This document shows, in pieces, positions 46,400 through 55,806 of a stretch of DNA of 64,000 nucleotides. The stretch is from Rhodococcus triatomae BKS 15-14 (GTDB lineage Bacteria > Actinomycetota > Actinomycetes > Mycobacteriales > Mycobacteriaceae), in assembly GCA_000341795.1 (NCBI GenBank), contig AODO01000012.1, positions 62,001-126,000 on the forward strand, written 5' to 3'. The first letter of the stretch is position 1. The number at the start of each line of letters is the position of its first letter. Below the pieces are notes generated by a model. It was not told the DNA's origin. It searched no databases and worked only from the letters and a program-made list of their open reading frames with translations. Both the position numbers and the translations under genes were made by a program.

Positions 46400-46660
46400 C
46401 GCCCGATTCGATCGGGGCGTGAACAGGCGCTGATCCGGCCATCACCGGGGAGTCTTCGGAAGAACGGTGACGCCCGGCCCTTCACGGGGCCGGGCCCCAC
46501 TCAGTAGAACCGAACGGGTTCGGCCCGTCACAGCCGATCGAGAGAGGCCGGATCGGGTGGGTGAGCCACCGGATCGGGCAAGCGGGGTGGTACCGCGGCC
46601 AGGCGCACCGGCGCCGAAGTCGTCCCCGTGCCAGAGGAACAGGCACGAGGGAGCACGACA
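46400..46660 (+). promoter_or_regulatory. T-box riboswitch (isoleucine) controlling ileS, translational type
   Basis: The conserved T-box core GGGTGGTACCGCGG is at 46585-46598, with TGGT (46588-46591) to pair with the uncharged tRNA ACCA end. Stem I begins near 46415 and carries the isoleucine specifier ATC (46433-46435) in GCGCTGATCCGGCC, like Nocardia and Mycobacterium ileS leaders. After the core, arms 46624-46632 and 46642-46651 can pair and cover part of the GAGGGAG ribosome site (46647-46653). There is no terminator with a T-run, so uncharged tRNA-Ile would open the ribosome site and raise translation. Confidence 0.9.
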
Positions 46661-49600
46661 GTGTCCGACAGCACCGACGGTGTGAATTCCACCTATCCAC
46701 GCGTCGATCTCGCCGGCGGCAGGTCCGGCGGGAGCGTCAACTTTCCCGATCTCGAACAGCGCGTGCTGGCCGAGTGGGATTCGGACGACACTTTCCGCGC
46801 ATCGATCTCGAATCGTGACGGTGCCGAGGAGTTCGTCTTCTACGACGGGCCGCCGTTCGCGAACGGGCTGCCTCACTACGGCCACCTGCTGACCGGGTAC
46901 GTCAAGGACCTCGTGCCGCGCTTCCAGACGATGCGGGGCAAGAAGGTCGAACGTCGCTTCGGCTGGGACTGCCACGGTCTGCCCGCGGAGCTCGAGGCGG
47001 AGAAGCAGCTCGGCATCAAGGACAAGTCGCAGATCGACGCGATGGGCCTGGCCGAGTTCAACGCGTACTGCAAGCAGTCCGTGCTGCGCTACACCGACGA
47101 GTGGCGCGACTACGTGACCCGGCAGGCCCGCTGGGTCGACTTCGACAACGACTACAAGACCCTGGACCTGGACTTCATGGAGTCGGTCATGTGGGCGTTC
47201 AAGGAGCTCTACGACAAGGGCCTGATCTACCAGGGCTTCCGGGTGCTCCCGTATTCCTGGTACGAGCAGACGCCGCTGTCGAACCAGGAGACGCGGCTCG
47301 ACGACGCGTACAAGATGCGTCAGGACCCGGCGGTCACCGTCGACATGGTGATCACCGCGCCCGGCTCGCCGCTGGACGGCGCGAACGCGCTGATCTGGAC
47401 CACCACGCCGTGGACGCTGCCGTCCAACCTCGCGGTCGCGGTGCACCCCGACGTCGACTACGTGCAGGTCAAGGCCGAGGACGGCAAACGGTACGTCCTC
47501 GCCGCCGGGCGGGTCGGCCACTACGCGCGTGAGTTCGGCGAGTCGCCCGAGGTGCTGGGGGAGTACAAGGGCTCGGACCTCGTCGGCCTGAACTACACGC
47601 CTCCGTTCGACTTCTTCCACGGCCCCGGCAAGGGCCACGAGAACGCGCACCGGGTGCTGTCCGCCGACTACGTCACCACCGATTCCGGAACCGGAATCGT
47701 CCACCTCGCACCGGCTTTCGGTGAGGAGGACATGGACGTCGCGACGGCGAACGGCATCGAGATCGTGCAGCCACTCGACCCGGGCGGCAAGTTCACCTCG
47801 CTGGTGCCGCCGTACGAGGGCCTGCAGGTCTTCGATGCGAACCCGGTGATCATCAAGGACCTCAAGGCCGCCGGAAAGCTGTTGCGGCACGAGACGATCG
47901 AGCATTCCTACCCGCACTCGTGGCGGTCGGGTCAGCCGCTGATCTACATGGCGGTGCCGTCGTGGTTCGTCGCCGTCACCAAGTTCCGTGACCGCATGGT
48001 CGAGCTGAACCAGGAGATCACCTGGGTGCCGGAGCACATCCGCGACGGCCAGTTCGGCAAGTGGCTCGAGGGTGCCCGGGACTGGAACATCAGCCGGAAC
48101 CGCTACTGGGGCAGCCCGATCCCGGTGTGGGTCTCGGACGATCCGGCGTACCCGCGGGTGGACGTGTACGGCTCCCTCGACCAGCTCGAGGCCGATTTCG
48201 GGGTGCGTCCGACGGACCTGCACCGTCCGATGATCGACGAGCTCACCCGCCCGAACCCGGACGACCCGACCGGGAAGTCGACGATGCGCCGTGTTCCCGA
48301 GGTGCTCGACTGCTGGTTCGAGTCGGGCTCGATGCCGTACGCGCAGGTGCACTACCCGTTCGAGAACCGCGACTGGTTCGAGACGCACTACCCGGGCGAC
48401 TTCATCGTCGAGTACAACGGCCAGACCCGCGGCTGGTTCTACACGCTGCACGTGCTCGCCACCGCACTGTTCGACCGGCCCGCGTTCAAGACCGTTGCCG
48501 CACACGGCATCGTGCTCGGCGACGACGGTCTCAAGATGAGCAAGTCCAAGGGCAACTACCCGGACGTGAAGGAGGTGTTCGACCGGGACGGCTCCGATGC
48601 GATGCGCTGGTTCCTGATGTCGTCGCCGATCCTGCGCGGCGGAAACCTGGTCGTCACCGAGCAGGGCATCCGCGAGGGCGTCCGGCAGGCGCTGCTGCCG
48701 CTCTGGAACACCTGGAGCTTCCTCCAGCTGTACGCGTCGAAGCCCGGCACGTGGCGTACCGATTCGACGAACGTGCTCGATCGGTACATCCTCGCCAAGC
48801 TCGCCGCGACGCGGGACGCGATGACCGATGCGCTCGAGGTCAACGACATCGCCGGCGCCTGCGACGAGCTGCGCACCTTCTGCGACGCCCTGACGAACTG
48901 GTATGTGCGCCGCTCCCGGAACCGGTTCTGGGACGAGGACCGCGACGCGATCGACACCCTGCACACGGTGCTGGAGGTGACCTGCCGGCTCGCGGCTCCG
49001 TTGCTCCCGATGGCGACCGAGGTGATCTGGCGTGGTCTGACCGGCGGGCGCTCGGTGCACCTGGCCGACTGGCCGAACGCGACGGATCTGGTTCCGAACG
49101 GCGAACTCGTCGAGTCCATGGACGAAGTGCGCAACGTCTGTTCCACCGTGCTGGGCCTGCGCAAGGCGCAGAACCTGCGGGTGCGGCTGCCGCTGCCCGA
49201 GGTGACGGTCGCGGCGTCCGATGCCGAACGGCTGCGGCCGTTCCTCGGCATCATCGCCGACGAGGTCAACGTCAAGAAGGTGGACCTGACCGACGACGTC
49301 GATGCGCACGGCCGGTTCGAGTTGGTCGTCAACGCCCGCGTGGCGGGTCCGCGGCTCGGCAAGGACGTTCAGACCGTCATCAAGGCCGTCAAGGCCGGCG
49401 ACTGGACCGAGACGGACGGCGTCGTGAGCGCTGCCGGCGTGGCCCTGTTGCCGGAGGAGTACACGCAGCGACTGGTCGCCGCCGAGCCCGAGTCGACGGC
49501 CGCGCTGCCGGCCAACGCCGGCCTGGTCGTGCTGGACTCACAGGTCACCGAGGAACTGGAGGCCGAAGGCTGGGCCAAGGACCGGATCCGTGAGCTCCAG

Positions 49601-49804
49601 GACGCGCGGCGCGCGGCCGGGCTGGACGTGTCCGACCGCATCTCGGTCACCCTCGAGGTGCCCGCCGACCGCCTCGACTGGGCGCAACGGCACCGCGATC
49701 TGATCGCGGGCGAGATCCTCGCCACCACACTGGAGCTCGGCCCGGTCGGGGCCGATGCGGTGGATCTCGGTGAGGGTGTCCGGGCGACCGTCGTCAAGGC
49801 GTGA
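46661..49804 (+). CDS. ileS: Isoleucyl-tRNA synthetase
   Basis: 1047 residues, class I. The HIGH motif appears as HYGH in [20 protein letters not shown] is intact in [16 protein letters not shown]. The editing (CP1) domain includes [19 protein letters not shown]. The C-terminal anticodon region is long, as in the eukaryote-like (type 2, mupirocin-resistant class) IleRS found in mycobacteria. GTG 46661 has GAGGGAG seven bases upstream, inside the T-box sequestering helix. It charges tRNA-Ile. Its neighbours upstream are wag31 and downstream dinB. Confidence 0.97.
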   Translation: MSDSTDGVNSTYPRVDLAGGRSGGSVNFPDLEQRVLAEWDSDDTFRASISNRDGAEEFVFYDGPPFANGLPHYGHLLTGYVKDLVPRFQTMRGKKVERRFGWDCHGLPAELEAEKQLGIKDKSQIDAMGLAEFNAYCKQSVLRYTDEWRDYVTRQARWVDFDNDYKTLDLDFMESVMWAFKELYDKGLIYQGFRVLPYSWYEQTPLSNQETRLDDAYKMRQDPAVTVDMVITAPGSPLDGANALIWTTTPWTLPSNLAVAVHPDVDYVQVKAEDGKRYVLAAGRVGHYAREFGESPEVLGEYKGSDLVGLNYTPPFDFFHGPGKGHENAHRVLSADYVTTDSGTGIVHLAPAFGEEDMDVATANGIEIVQPLDPGGKFTSLVPPYEGLQVFDANPVIIKDLKAAGKLLRHETIEHSYPHSWRSGQPLIYMAVPSWFVAVTKFRDRMVELNQEITWVPEHIRDGQFGKWLEGARDWNISRNRYWGSPIPVWVSDDPAYPRVDVYGSLDQLEADFGVRPTDLHRPMIDELTRPNPDDPTGKSTMRRVPEVLDCWFESGSMPYAQVHYPFENRDWFETHYPGDFIVEYNGQTRGWFYTLHVLATALFDRPAFKTVAAHGIVLGDDGLKMSKSKGNYPDVKEVFDRDGSDAMRWFLMSSPILRGGNLVVTEQGIREGVRQALLPLWNTWSFLQLYASKPGTWRTDSTNVLDRYILAKLAATRDAMTDALEVNDIAGACDELRTFCDALTNWYVRRSRNRFWDEDRDAIDTLHTVLEVTCRLAAPLLPMATEVIWRGLTGGRSVHLADWPNATDLVPNGELVESMDEVRNVCSTVLGLRKAQNLRVRLPLPEVTVAASDAERLRPFLGIIADEVNVKKVDLTDDVDAHGRFELVVNARVAGPRLGKDVQTVIKAVKAGDWTETDGVVSAAGVALLPEEYTQRLVAAEPESTAALPANAGLVVLDSQVTEELEAEGWAKDRIRELQDARRAAGLDVSDRISVTLEVPADRLDWAQRHRDLIAGEILATTLELGPVGADAVDLGEGVRATVVKA

Positions 49805-49821
49805 GGTGATCGCGCCCCGGT

Positions 49822-49862
49822 GGGGCCGGCCGTGACGACACGCCGGCGGGGCCGGCCGTGAC
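49822..49862 (+). repeat. 15-bp direct repeat spanning the dinB start
   Basis: GGGGCCGGCCGTGAC occurs at 49822-49836 and 49848-49862, a 26-base period. The second copy contains the dinB GTG; the GTG in the first copy is out of frame and soon stops. Confidence 0.7.
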
Positions 49863-51198
49863 CGGGCAGCGTCGCTGGGTGCTGCATCTCGACATGGACG
49901 CGTTCTTCGCGTCCGTCGAGCAGCTCACCCGACCGACCCTGCGCGGCCGCCCGGTCCTCGTCGGCGGGCTCGGCGGTCGAGGCGTCGTCGCGGGCGCGAG
50001 TTACGAGGCGCGCGCGTTCGGGGCCGGGTCGGCGATGCCGATGCATCAGGCGCGTCGGCTGGTCGGCGCCGGAGCGGTGGTGCTTCCGCCGCGCGGTGCC
50101 CTCTACTCGGCGGTCAGCAAGTCGGTCTTCGAGGTTCTCCGTACCCGCGTGCCGGTCCTGGAGATGCTCTCGCTGGACGAGGCCTTCGGGGAACCACCCG
50201 AGCTGGCGGGTGCGGAGGCCGGCGCCGTGCGCGACTACGCGGAGGGGCTGCGGTCCCTCATTCGTGCGGAGACGGGTCTGGTGGCGTCGATCGGTGCGGG
50301 ATCTGGCAAACAGATCGCGAAGATCGCGTCCGGCTTGGCGAAGCCGGACGGGGTGCGGGTGGTGGCAGTGGACGAACAGGTCGAACTGTTCGAGGCGTTG
50401 CCCGTGCGGAAGTTGTGGGGGATCGGTCCCGTAGCCGAGTCGAAGCTCCGCAGATTGGGGATCGAGACGATCGGGCAGTTCGCCGCCACCAGTGAATCCG
50501 AGGTGGTCACGCTTCTCGGGGGCACGGTGGGCCCGGGCCTGCACCGGCTGGCGAAGGGTTTCGACGATCGGCCGGTGGCCGAACGGGCGGACGCGAAGCA
50601 GATCAGCGCCGAAACCACGTTCGCCGAGGACCTGGTGACGATGGAACAACTCCGGGGCGCCGTCGAGCAGTGCGGTGGGCACGCGTACCGGCGGCTTGTG
50701 AAGGACGGGCGGGCGGCCCGCACCGTCGTGGTGAAGCTGAAGAAGTCGGACATGAGCATCGTGACCAGGTCGGCCACCCTGCCGTACGCGACGACGGACC
50801 TGCAGACGCTGATCGCGACCGCACGTCGCCAGCTGATCGACCCGAGGGAACTGGGGGCGGTGCGCCTGGTCGGGGTTTCGTACGGCGGGTTGACGGCGAC
50901 CGCGCAGGGGTCGTTGTTCCCCGACCTCGATCACGGCGACACCGGTTCGCTCGACGATTCCGCGCCGGCAGCCGTGCCCGAGCCGGGCCGAGCTGCACCG
51001 GCGCAGCCGGGTGCGCGTTGGCGTCCCGGCCAGGACGTCCACCACGACGAGCACGGTCACGGCTGGGTGCAGGGCTGCGGGCACGGTGTCGTCACGGTGC
51101 GGTTCGAGACGCGCAGCACGGGTCCGGGTCCGGCGCGCACCTTCCCGGAGGGTGACCCGGCGCTGCGAATCGCGGACCCCGCCGACAGTCTTCGTTAA
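49858..51198 (+). CDS. dinB: DNA polymerase IV (Y family), DinX/DinB1-like
   Basis: 446 residues. Catalytic acids are Asp12 in [13 protein letters not shown] and Asp107/Glu108 in SLDEAF; the steric-gate aromatic is Phe17. The thumb, little-finger and a clamp-binding peptide QGSLF (350-354) follow. Beyond it is an extra C-terminal module of about 60 residues ([30 protein letters not shown]) that is not in E. coli Pol IV but is known in actinobacterial DinB1. It copies damaged DNA without proofreading. No LexA box is seen upstream. GTG 49858 is chosen as the family start, 54 bases after ileS. Confidence 0.92.
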   Translation: MTGQRRWVLHLDMDAFFASVEQLTRPTLRGRPVLVGGLGGRGVVAGASYEARAFGAGSAMPMHQARRLVGAGAVVLPPRGALYSAVSKSVFEVLRTRVPVLEMLSLDEAFGEPPELAGAEAGAVRDYAEGLRSLIRAETGLVASIGAGSGKQIAKIASGLAKPDGVRVVAVDEQVELFEALPVRKLWGIGPVAESKLRRLGIETIGQFAATSESEVVTLLGGTVGPGLHRLAKGFDDRPVAERADAKQISAETTFAEDLVTMEQLRGAVEQCGGHAYRRLVKDGRAARTVVVKLKKSDMSIVTRSATLPYATTDLQTLIATARRQLIDPRELGAVRLVGVSYGGLTATAQGSLFPDLDHGDTGSLDDSAPAAVPEPGRAAPAQPGARWRPGQDVHHDEHGHGWVQGCGHGVVTVRFETRSTGPGPARTFPEGDPALRIADPADSLR

Positions 51199-51334
51199 GG
51201 AAGCCCTTATTTTTTCGGTGTTCACTAGGGTGACACTTGCTCGCGCGCGGGCTGGGCCACGTCCGTGCCGTTCGCCGTCACGGACCACGGTTTCAAGGAA
51301 ATGTACGTTCCAACGAAGAGAAGGACTCAGATTG

Positions 51335-51829
51335 ATGCTCCGGAAGACCCTCGTTGCCGGTGTCGCGGTTGCTGCCGCGCTGACCCTCGGTGCCTGCAGC
51401 TCTGACGATGGCGACACCACCCCCGCCACCACCAGCAAGGCCACCACCACGACCGCCGTGGCAGCGCCCGACGACACGCCGCCGGTGCCGACCGCTGCCG
51501 AGCTGAACGCGATGCTGGTCAAGGGTCTCGATCCGGCCACCCCGATCGAGGAGAAGGTCACCCTCGTCGAGGACGGCCAGACCGATCCCGGCCTGTTCGA
51601 CCAGGTCGCCGCCGCGGCCAAGCAGAACAACGCGTCCGTCGAGGTCGTCGACCCGATCCTGGACAACGGCGACGGCACCCTGACCGCCACCGTCAACATG
51701 ACCATCGGCGGCCAGGTGAACCCGGGCACCGCCACCTTCGTCGTCCAGGACGGCCAGTGGGTGCTCTCCAAGGAGTACGCCTGCAACATCGTCAAGCTGG
51801 CCAACCTGACCTCCCCGGCCTGCGTCTGA
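51335..51829 (+). CDS. Lipoprotein with MTB12/low-molecular-weight antigen domain
   Basis: 164 residues. Signal peptide with lipobox LTLGAC (lipidated Cys near residue 20), a Thr/Ala-rich stalk, then the MTB12 (CFP-2) domain: PTAAELNAMLVKGLDPATPI, VTLVEDGQTDP and VNMTIGGQVNPGTATFVVQD. Two cysteines near the C-terminus (YACNIVKL, SPACV) could form a disulfide. This family is exported in mycobacteria and immunogenic; no activity is known. ATG 51335 has AGAGAAGGA upstream; TAGGGT about 100 bases upstream is a candidate -10. It faces two more lipoprotein genes across a shared terminator. Confidence 0.8.
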   Translation: MLRKTLVAGVAVAAALTLGACSSDDGDTTPATTSKATTTTAVAAPDDTPPVPTAAELNAMLVKGLDPATPIEEKVTLVEDGQTDPGLFDQVAAAAKQNNASVEVVDPILDNGDGTLTATVNMTIGGQVNPGTATFVVQDGQWVLSKEYACNIVKLANLTSPACV

Positions 51830-51844
51830 CGCACTGCACGACAA

Positions 51845-51879
51845 CGAATGCCGGCACCCGACGCGGGTGCCGGCATTCG
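51845..51879. terminator. Bidirectional terminator
   Basis: A 16-base-pair perfect stem, arm CGAATGCCGGCACCCG, with loop ACG, between two convergent lipoprotein genes. Confidence 0.8.
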
Positions 51880-51906
51880 GCGTTCCGGGGCGTTGTCGCC
51901 GCGTGG

Positions 51907-52638
51907 TCAGGAGTTGTCGGAACGGAGGTTCTCGGCGGCGGTGCGGGCGAGGCCGCCCAGGACTGCGGGATCGACGGGGTCCTGGCCGGTGGCGGTGACC
52001 TGGACGACGACTCCACCGACGATCGCGATCACGGTGTCGGAGACCATCGTGAATCCCTCACTGGTGGTGTCCAGTCGGAAGGCGGTCGAGGCGTCGCCCA
52101 CGGTTGCCTGATCGAGTCCACCGAGCCGGTAGGTGACGTCGACGCCGTCCGCGTCCGTCCCCGAGTACTCGCCGCAGACCGCCAGGGTCTCCTGCACGGC
52201 CGTGAACGCCGCGGCCGCGTCGGGGTAGGCGGCGGCATCGGTGTCGATGCTCGTGAAGTCGGGTCCGGAGAACCGGGCCGTCGCCCGGGCGGTGGCGCCG
52301 TGAGCCTGGTCCGCGATCGGAGCGAGCACGTCCGCGCACACCTCGGGGTCGGTGGAGGAGCGGTCCGACGCCGACGACTCGGCGGCCGGTGGCAGTCCCA
52401 GGTCGTCGACGGGATCGGGGACCGGGGCGAAGCCAACGGGCAGGTCGGTGCTGTCGAGGAGCGCGGCCTGCAGGCCGGCGTCGTCGAACGAGGAGGCGGC
52501 GGTCGCGGACGGGCCGGCCACCGTGGTCAACGGCGACGACGGTGACGTGTCCGCACCGTCGTCGGCGTCGCCGCCGCACGCAGCGAGGAACGGCAACGCC
52601 AGCAGGGGAAGCGCCGCGGCGGCGCGGGCGGTCCTCAC
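51907..52638 (-). CDS. Putative lipoprotein of unknown function
   Basis: 243 residues. Lipobox FLAACGG puts the lipidated cysteine near residue 21. After a Ser/Thr-rich stalk there is one globular domain with alternating strands (GLQAALLDSTDLPVGFAPVP, AVQETLAVCGEYSGTDADGV, GVVVQVTATGQDPVDPAVL); this resembles the sensor-like PknH/LppH/DUF5642 domains but I cannot assign it. GTG 52638 overlaps the stop of the preceding lipoprotein gene (GTGA), so the two are co-translated. The open frame continues far upstream only in an off-frame reading. Confidence 0.75.
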   Translation of the reverse strand: MRTARAAAALPLLALPFLAACGGDADDGADTSPSSPLTTVAGPSATAASSFDDAGLQAALLDSTDLPVGFAPVPDPVDDLGLPPAAESSASDRSSTDPEVCADVLAPIADQAHGATARATARFSGPDFTSIDTDAAAYPDAAAAFTAVQETLAVCGEYSGTDADGVDVTYRLGGLDQATVGDASTAFRLDTTSEGFTMVSDTVIAIVGGVVVQVTATGQDPVDPAVLGGLARTAAENLRSDNS

Positions 52639-53555
52639 TGCCCGGACCAGCGGACCGTGTTGGTGGTCGCCTGACGCAGTCGGGTGGTGCTGTTCGGATC
52701 GGAGTAGGTCTGTTCGCCGCCGACGGTGACGGACCCGTCCACCGGTAGCGGGGCTTCGAGGTCGACGACGAGGGTGCCGCTGCCGGACATCACGAACGTG
52801 TCGATGTTGAGGGTGCCCGCGTCGGCCGGCAGGTGCCACACCCGGGCTTCGGGCTCCTGGGTGATCGAGACGTCCACGGTGAGCCGGTTCCCGGCCACTT
52901 CGCGCAGTGTCGCCGTGGTGACCTGACGCAGCGCCATCCCGCTCATCACCTGCTGCTGCATGGTCCACACCGCTCCGACGCCGATCTCGGCATCGGGGAA
53001 CGCGATCCCGCGGTAGACCGCCTGATAGAACGCCTGCTCGATCGCCGAGCGCGCGATGTCCTCGGAGTCGGCGGCGGGCGTGATGCGCAGCGCGGTGATC
53101 GCGCCGTTCGGCTGGATCGACAGCCCGGCCTTCGAGCCCTCCGACGATGCCAGTGAATCCTGCAGTCTGCTGTCCGATGAGGTCATGGCCCCGAGGGTCA
53201 GTTCGACCGACAGTGCCGGATCGGGAGACGACGAGACCGCCGTCAGCGGCATCGTCACCTCGGGCGTCGAGAGGTTCTGCTGGGGCTGGTCGGCGATCTG
53301 CTGGAAGATGTCCGACCGTGACGTCATCACCACCTGTTGCGGCGCACCCGGCGGCGGCGCGAAGGTCATCCGGCTCCGGGGCTCCGCGCCGGCGTCGACG
53401 ACCGAGGTCGTGACCGCCGAGATGGGAACCGTTGTTTCCTTCGTGGTTTCGGGGGAGGCGGACAAGGACCCGTCGTCGCTGCTGCACGCGGCGGCGAGGG
53501 CGACCGCGGATACGACAGCCGCGACCTGCGCGACCCGTTTCGAGAACACTGACAC
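52635..53555 (-). CDS. Putative lipoprotein of unknown function
   Basis: 306 residues. Signal peptide with lipobox ALAAACSS (Cys near residue 24), an acidic Ser/Thr stalk, and a long beta-rich domain (MTFAPPPGAPQQVVMTSRSD, VSITQEPEARVWHLPADAGT, GSGTLVVDLEAPLPVDGSVT) that may belong to the DUF6263-like surface proteins. GTG 53555 is supported by TAACCT six bases upstream, a leaderless start. It diverges from lspA, the enzyme that processes lipoproteins, and is coupled to the next lipoprotein gene. Confidence 0.75.
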   Translation of the reverse strand: MSVFSKRVAQVAAVVSAVALAAACSSDDGSLSASPETTKETTVPISAVTTSVVDAGAEPRSRMTFAPPPGAPQQVVMTSRSDIFQQIADQPQQNLSTPEVTMPLTAVSSSPDPALSVELTLGAMTSSDSRLQDSLASSEGSKAGLSIQPNGAITALRITPAADSEDIARSAIEQAFYQAVYRGIAFPDAEIGVGAVWTMQQQVMSGMALRQVTTATLREVAGNRLTVDVSITQEPEARVWHLPADAGTLNIDTFVMSGSGTLVVDLEAPLPVDGSVTVGGEQTYSDPNSTTRLRQATTNTVRWSGQ

Positions 53556-53561
53556 CCGTCC

Positions 53562-53567
53562 AGGTTA
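53562..53567 (-). promoter_or_regulatory. -10 box, leaderless promoter of the two-lipoprotein operon
   Basis: TAACCT on the minus strand ends six bases before GTG 53555. Confidence 0.5.
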
Positions 53568-53643
53568 GCCACGGTCCGGTTCGGTGAGCGTCGACCGCCG
53601 CGGTGCGGGGACGGTGCCTGCGCCCGCAGGTGGCGCGGTAAGG

Positions 53644-53649
53644 GATGAT
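53644..53649 (+). promoter_or_regulatory. Possible -10 box of lspA
   Basis: GATGAT lies six bases before GTG 53656. AAGGGA overlapping it could instead serve as a ribosome site, so this is uncertain. Confidence 0.35.
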
Positions 53650-53655
53650 GGCGTG

Positions 53656-54222
53656 GTGAGCGAAGTGGACAAAGAGGTGAGCGCGGGCGAACGGCCGCCG
53701 ACGCGGATGCGGATGCTGGTTGTGATCGCGGCGACGGTCCTGGCCCTCGACCTGGCGACCAAGGTCGCCGCAGTGCACTTCATCGAACCGGGAAATCCGA
53801 TCCGGGTCATCGGCGACGTCGTGACGCTGAAGCTCATCCGCAACCCCGGCGCCGCGTTCTCGATGGCGACGGGAATGACGTGGCTGCTGACCCTGGTCGC
53901 CATCGCCGTCGTGATCGGCGTGATCAAGATCGGCCGGACCCTGCGATCCCCGTGGTGGGCGCTCGGCCTCGGTCTGGTGCTCGGCGGTGCCCTCGGCAAT
54001 CTGATCGACCGCATGTTCCGTGCGCCGGGCCCGCTGCAGGGCCACGTGGTCGACTTCGTGTCGGTCGGCTGGTGGCCGGTGTTCAACGTCGCCGACTCCG
54101 GCGTCGTGTGTGGCGCGATCCTGTTGGTCGCACTCACACTGGTCGGCCTGAATCCGGACGGGTCGCGTGGGCACGCCGATGAGTCCACCGAGGCCGGGTC
54201 CGCGACCGGGAAGGAGTCCTGA
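53656..54222 (+). CDS. lspA: Lipoprotein signal peptidase (signal peptidase II)
   Basis: 188 residues and four membrane helices. Catalytic aspartates are Asp118 in [12 protein letters not shown] and Asp147 in FNVADSGVV; the conserved [11 protein letters not shown] is present. It cleaves prolipoproteins before the lipidated cysteine. GTG 53656 is chosen from the spacing to the -10/purine stretch; GTG 53653 is equally possible. It shares one base with rluD (TGATG). Three lipoprotein genes lie immediately upstream. Confidence 0.93.
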   Translation: MSEVDKEVSAGERPPTRMRMLVVIAATVLALDLATKVAAVHFIEPGNPIRVIGDVVTLKLIRNPGAAFSMATGMTWLLTLVAIAVVIGVIKIGRTLRSPWWALGLGLVLGGALGNLIDRMFRAPGPLQGHVVDFVSVGWWPVFNVADSGVVCGAILLVALTLVGLNPDGSRGHADESTEAGSATGKES

Positions 54223-55148
54223 TGCGCGAGACACGGTCGATGCCGGTGCCCGACGGGCTCGAGGGCATGCGGGTGGACGCCGGTCTGGCGCGTCTGCTCG
54301 GCCTGTCCCGGACGGCGGTCGCGTCGCTGGCCGACGAGGGATCGGTTCTGGTCGACGGCGGACCCGTCGGAAAGTCGGACCGTCTGCCGTCCGGTGCCTG
54401 GCTGGAGGTGACGTTGCCCGAACCGGCGCGACCGCTCACCGTCGAGGCGCAGCCGGTCGAGGGCATGGACATCCTGTACGCCGACGACGACGTCGTCGCC
54501 GTCGACAAGCCGGTCGGTGTCGCCGCGCACGCGAGCGTCGGGTGGACCGGTCCGACGGTGGTCGGCGGCTTGGCCGCGGCCGGATTCCGCATCTCGACGT
54601 CCGGCGCGCACGAACGCCAGGGCATCGTGCACCGCCTCGACGTGGGCACGTCCGGCGTCATGGTCGTCGCGACGTCGGAACGCGCGTACACCGTGCTGAA
54701 GCGGGCGTTCAAGCAGCGCACCATCGACAAGCGCTATCACGCGCTCGTGCAGGGGCACCCGGATCCGTCGAGCGGCACGATCGACGCCCCGATCGGCCGG
54801 CACCGAAGCAACGACTGGAAGTTCGCGGTGACCGCGGACGGCAAACCGTCGATCACCCACTACGACACCGTGGAGGCGTTCCAGGCGGCGAGCCTGCTCG
54901 ACATCCACCTCGAGACCGGCCGCACACACCAGATCCGGGTGCACTTCTCGGCGCTGCGGCATCCGTGCTGCGGCGACCTCACCTACGGCGCCGACCCGCG
55001 GCTGGCGGACCGGCTCGGGCTGGAGCGGCAGTGGCTGCACGCCCGCTCCCTGGGCTTCGCGCACCCGGCGGACGGCCGCTGGGTCGAGATCACCAGTGAG
55101 TACCCGAAGGATCTGCAGCACGCGCTGGATGTCCTGCGGAGTGCCTGA
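54222..55148 (+). CDS. RluD-family 23S rRNA pseudouridine synthase (Rv1540-like)
   Basis: 308 residues. S4 RNA-binding domain at 13-80 ([19 protein letters not shown]), then the RluA-type catalytic domain with HRLDVGTSG (Asp140) and [18 protein letters not shown]. It converts uridines in 23S rRNA to pseudouridine. The lspA-rluD pairing is widely conserved. ATG 54222 shares one base with the lspA stop; the following gene starts eight bases before its own stop. Confidence 0.93.
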   Translation: MRETRSMPVPDGLEGMRVDAGLARLLGLSRTAVASLADEGSVLVDGGPVGKSDRLPSGAWLEVTLPEPARPLTVEAQPVEGMDILYADDDVVAVDKPVGVAAHASVGWTGPTVVGGLAAAGFRISTSGAHERQGIVHRLDVGTSGVMVVATSERAYTVLKRAFKQRTIDKRYHALVQGHPDPSSGTIDAPIGRHRSNDWKFAVTADGKPSITHYDTVEAFQAASLLDIHLETGRTHQIRVHFSALRHPCCGDLTYGADPRLADRLGLERQWLHARSLGFAHPADGRWVEITSEYPKDLQHALDVLRSA

Positions 55149-55806
55149 CCGGGCCGCGGCCGCCGTGGCGGCACTCTGTGCCGCCGGGGTGATCGCGGCC
55201 GTCGTGGCGCTCGGGGCGGCCAACCCCCCGACACCGATTCCGATCTCGACCGACCGCCTCGGCCCGGACGCGGGGGAGCCGGTGGCCGACTACCTGGCCC
55301 GGGCCGGCGACACACTCCACGACGACGTGGTCGACGGCACCGCCGCGCGGTGGGGCCTGGTCTCCTTCGACCACGAGGTCACAGCGGCGGAGGCAGAGGA
55401 ACTGACCGGCGACGTCCGGATCTCCCAGCTGTGGTTCCGGGTGCCCGTCGACCGGGTACAGACGCCGATCGTCCCCGTCGGGGTGGCCGGTTCCGAGTCC
55501 ATCGCTCGCGCATCGGGACTGGCCGCGGTGCAATTGCGGGGGACCACCGGCGAGTGGGACCGCCAGGCGCAGGTCGATGCGGTGTCGTCGCTGCGGCTGG
55601 CGCAGGACTGCGCGTGTGTCGTCGCGGCCACGGTGCGCGGACCGCTGGACGAGGTCGCCGAGCTCGAGGAGGTGGACGGCGTGCGGGTCGTCGAGGTGCT
55701 TCCCGCCGACGCGGTGTTCGGCAGGTTCGCGGTTCGGCCGCTGTTGCCGGAGCAGACGGAGACGGTCGCTCCGGGCCCCGACGACGGCGAGGTCCCGGCG
55801 CGGTGA
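55141..55806 (+). CDS. Membrane-anchored protein of unknown function
   Basis: 221 residues. One N-terminal helix ([20 protein letters not shown]) serves as an uncleaved anchor or signal; the rest would be outside the cell. The body includes [40 protein letters not shown] and a Cys pair in [13 protein letters not shown], with acidic C-terminus. I do not recognise a family. GTG 55141 overlaps rluD by eight bases and its stop overlaps rarD (GTGA), so it is translated as part of the lspA-rluD-rarD operon. Confidence 0.75.
   Translation: MPDRAAAAVAALCAAGVIAAVVALGAANPPTPIPISTDRLGPDAGEPVADYLARAGDTLHDDVVDGTAARWGLVSFDHEVTAAEAEELTGDVRISQLWFRVPVDRVQTPIVPVGVAGSESIARASGLAAVQLRGTTGEWDRQAQVDAVSSLRLAQDCACVVAATVRGPLDEVAELEEVDGVRVVEVLPADAVFGRFAVRPLLPEQTETVAPGPDDGEVPAR

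Noticed and set aside
49804-49858. LexA control of the DNA polymerase IV gene
   Set aside because: No TCGAAC-N4-GTTCGA or close variant lies before the gene; only the 26-base period repeat is present. This fits actinobacterial DinB1, which is not SOS-induced.
52639-54234. Very long minus-strand frame joined to the lipoprotein gene ending at 51907
   Set aside because: The part upstream of 52638 is off-frame to the 52635-53555 lipoprotein and antisense to lspA; the lipoprotein signal peptide begins at GTG 52638.
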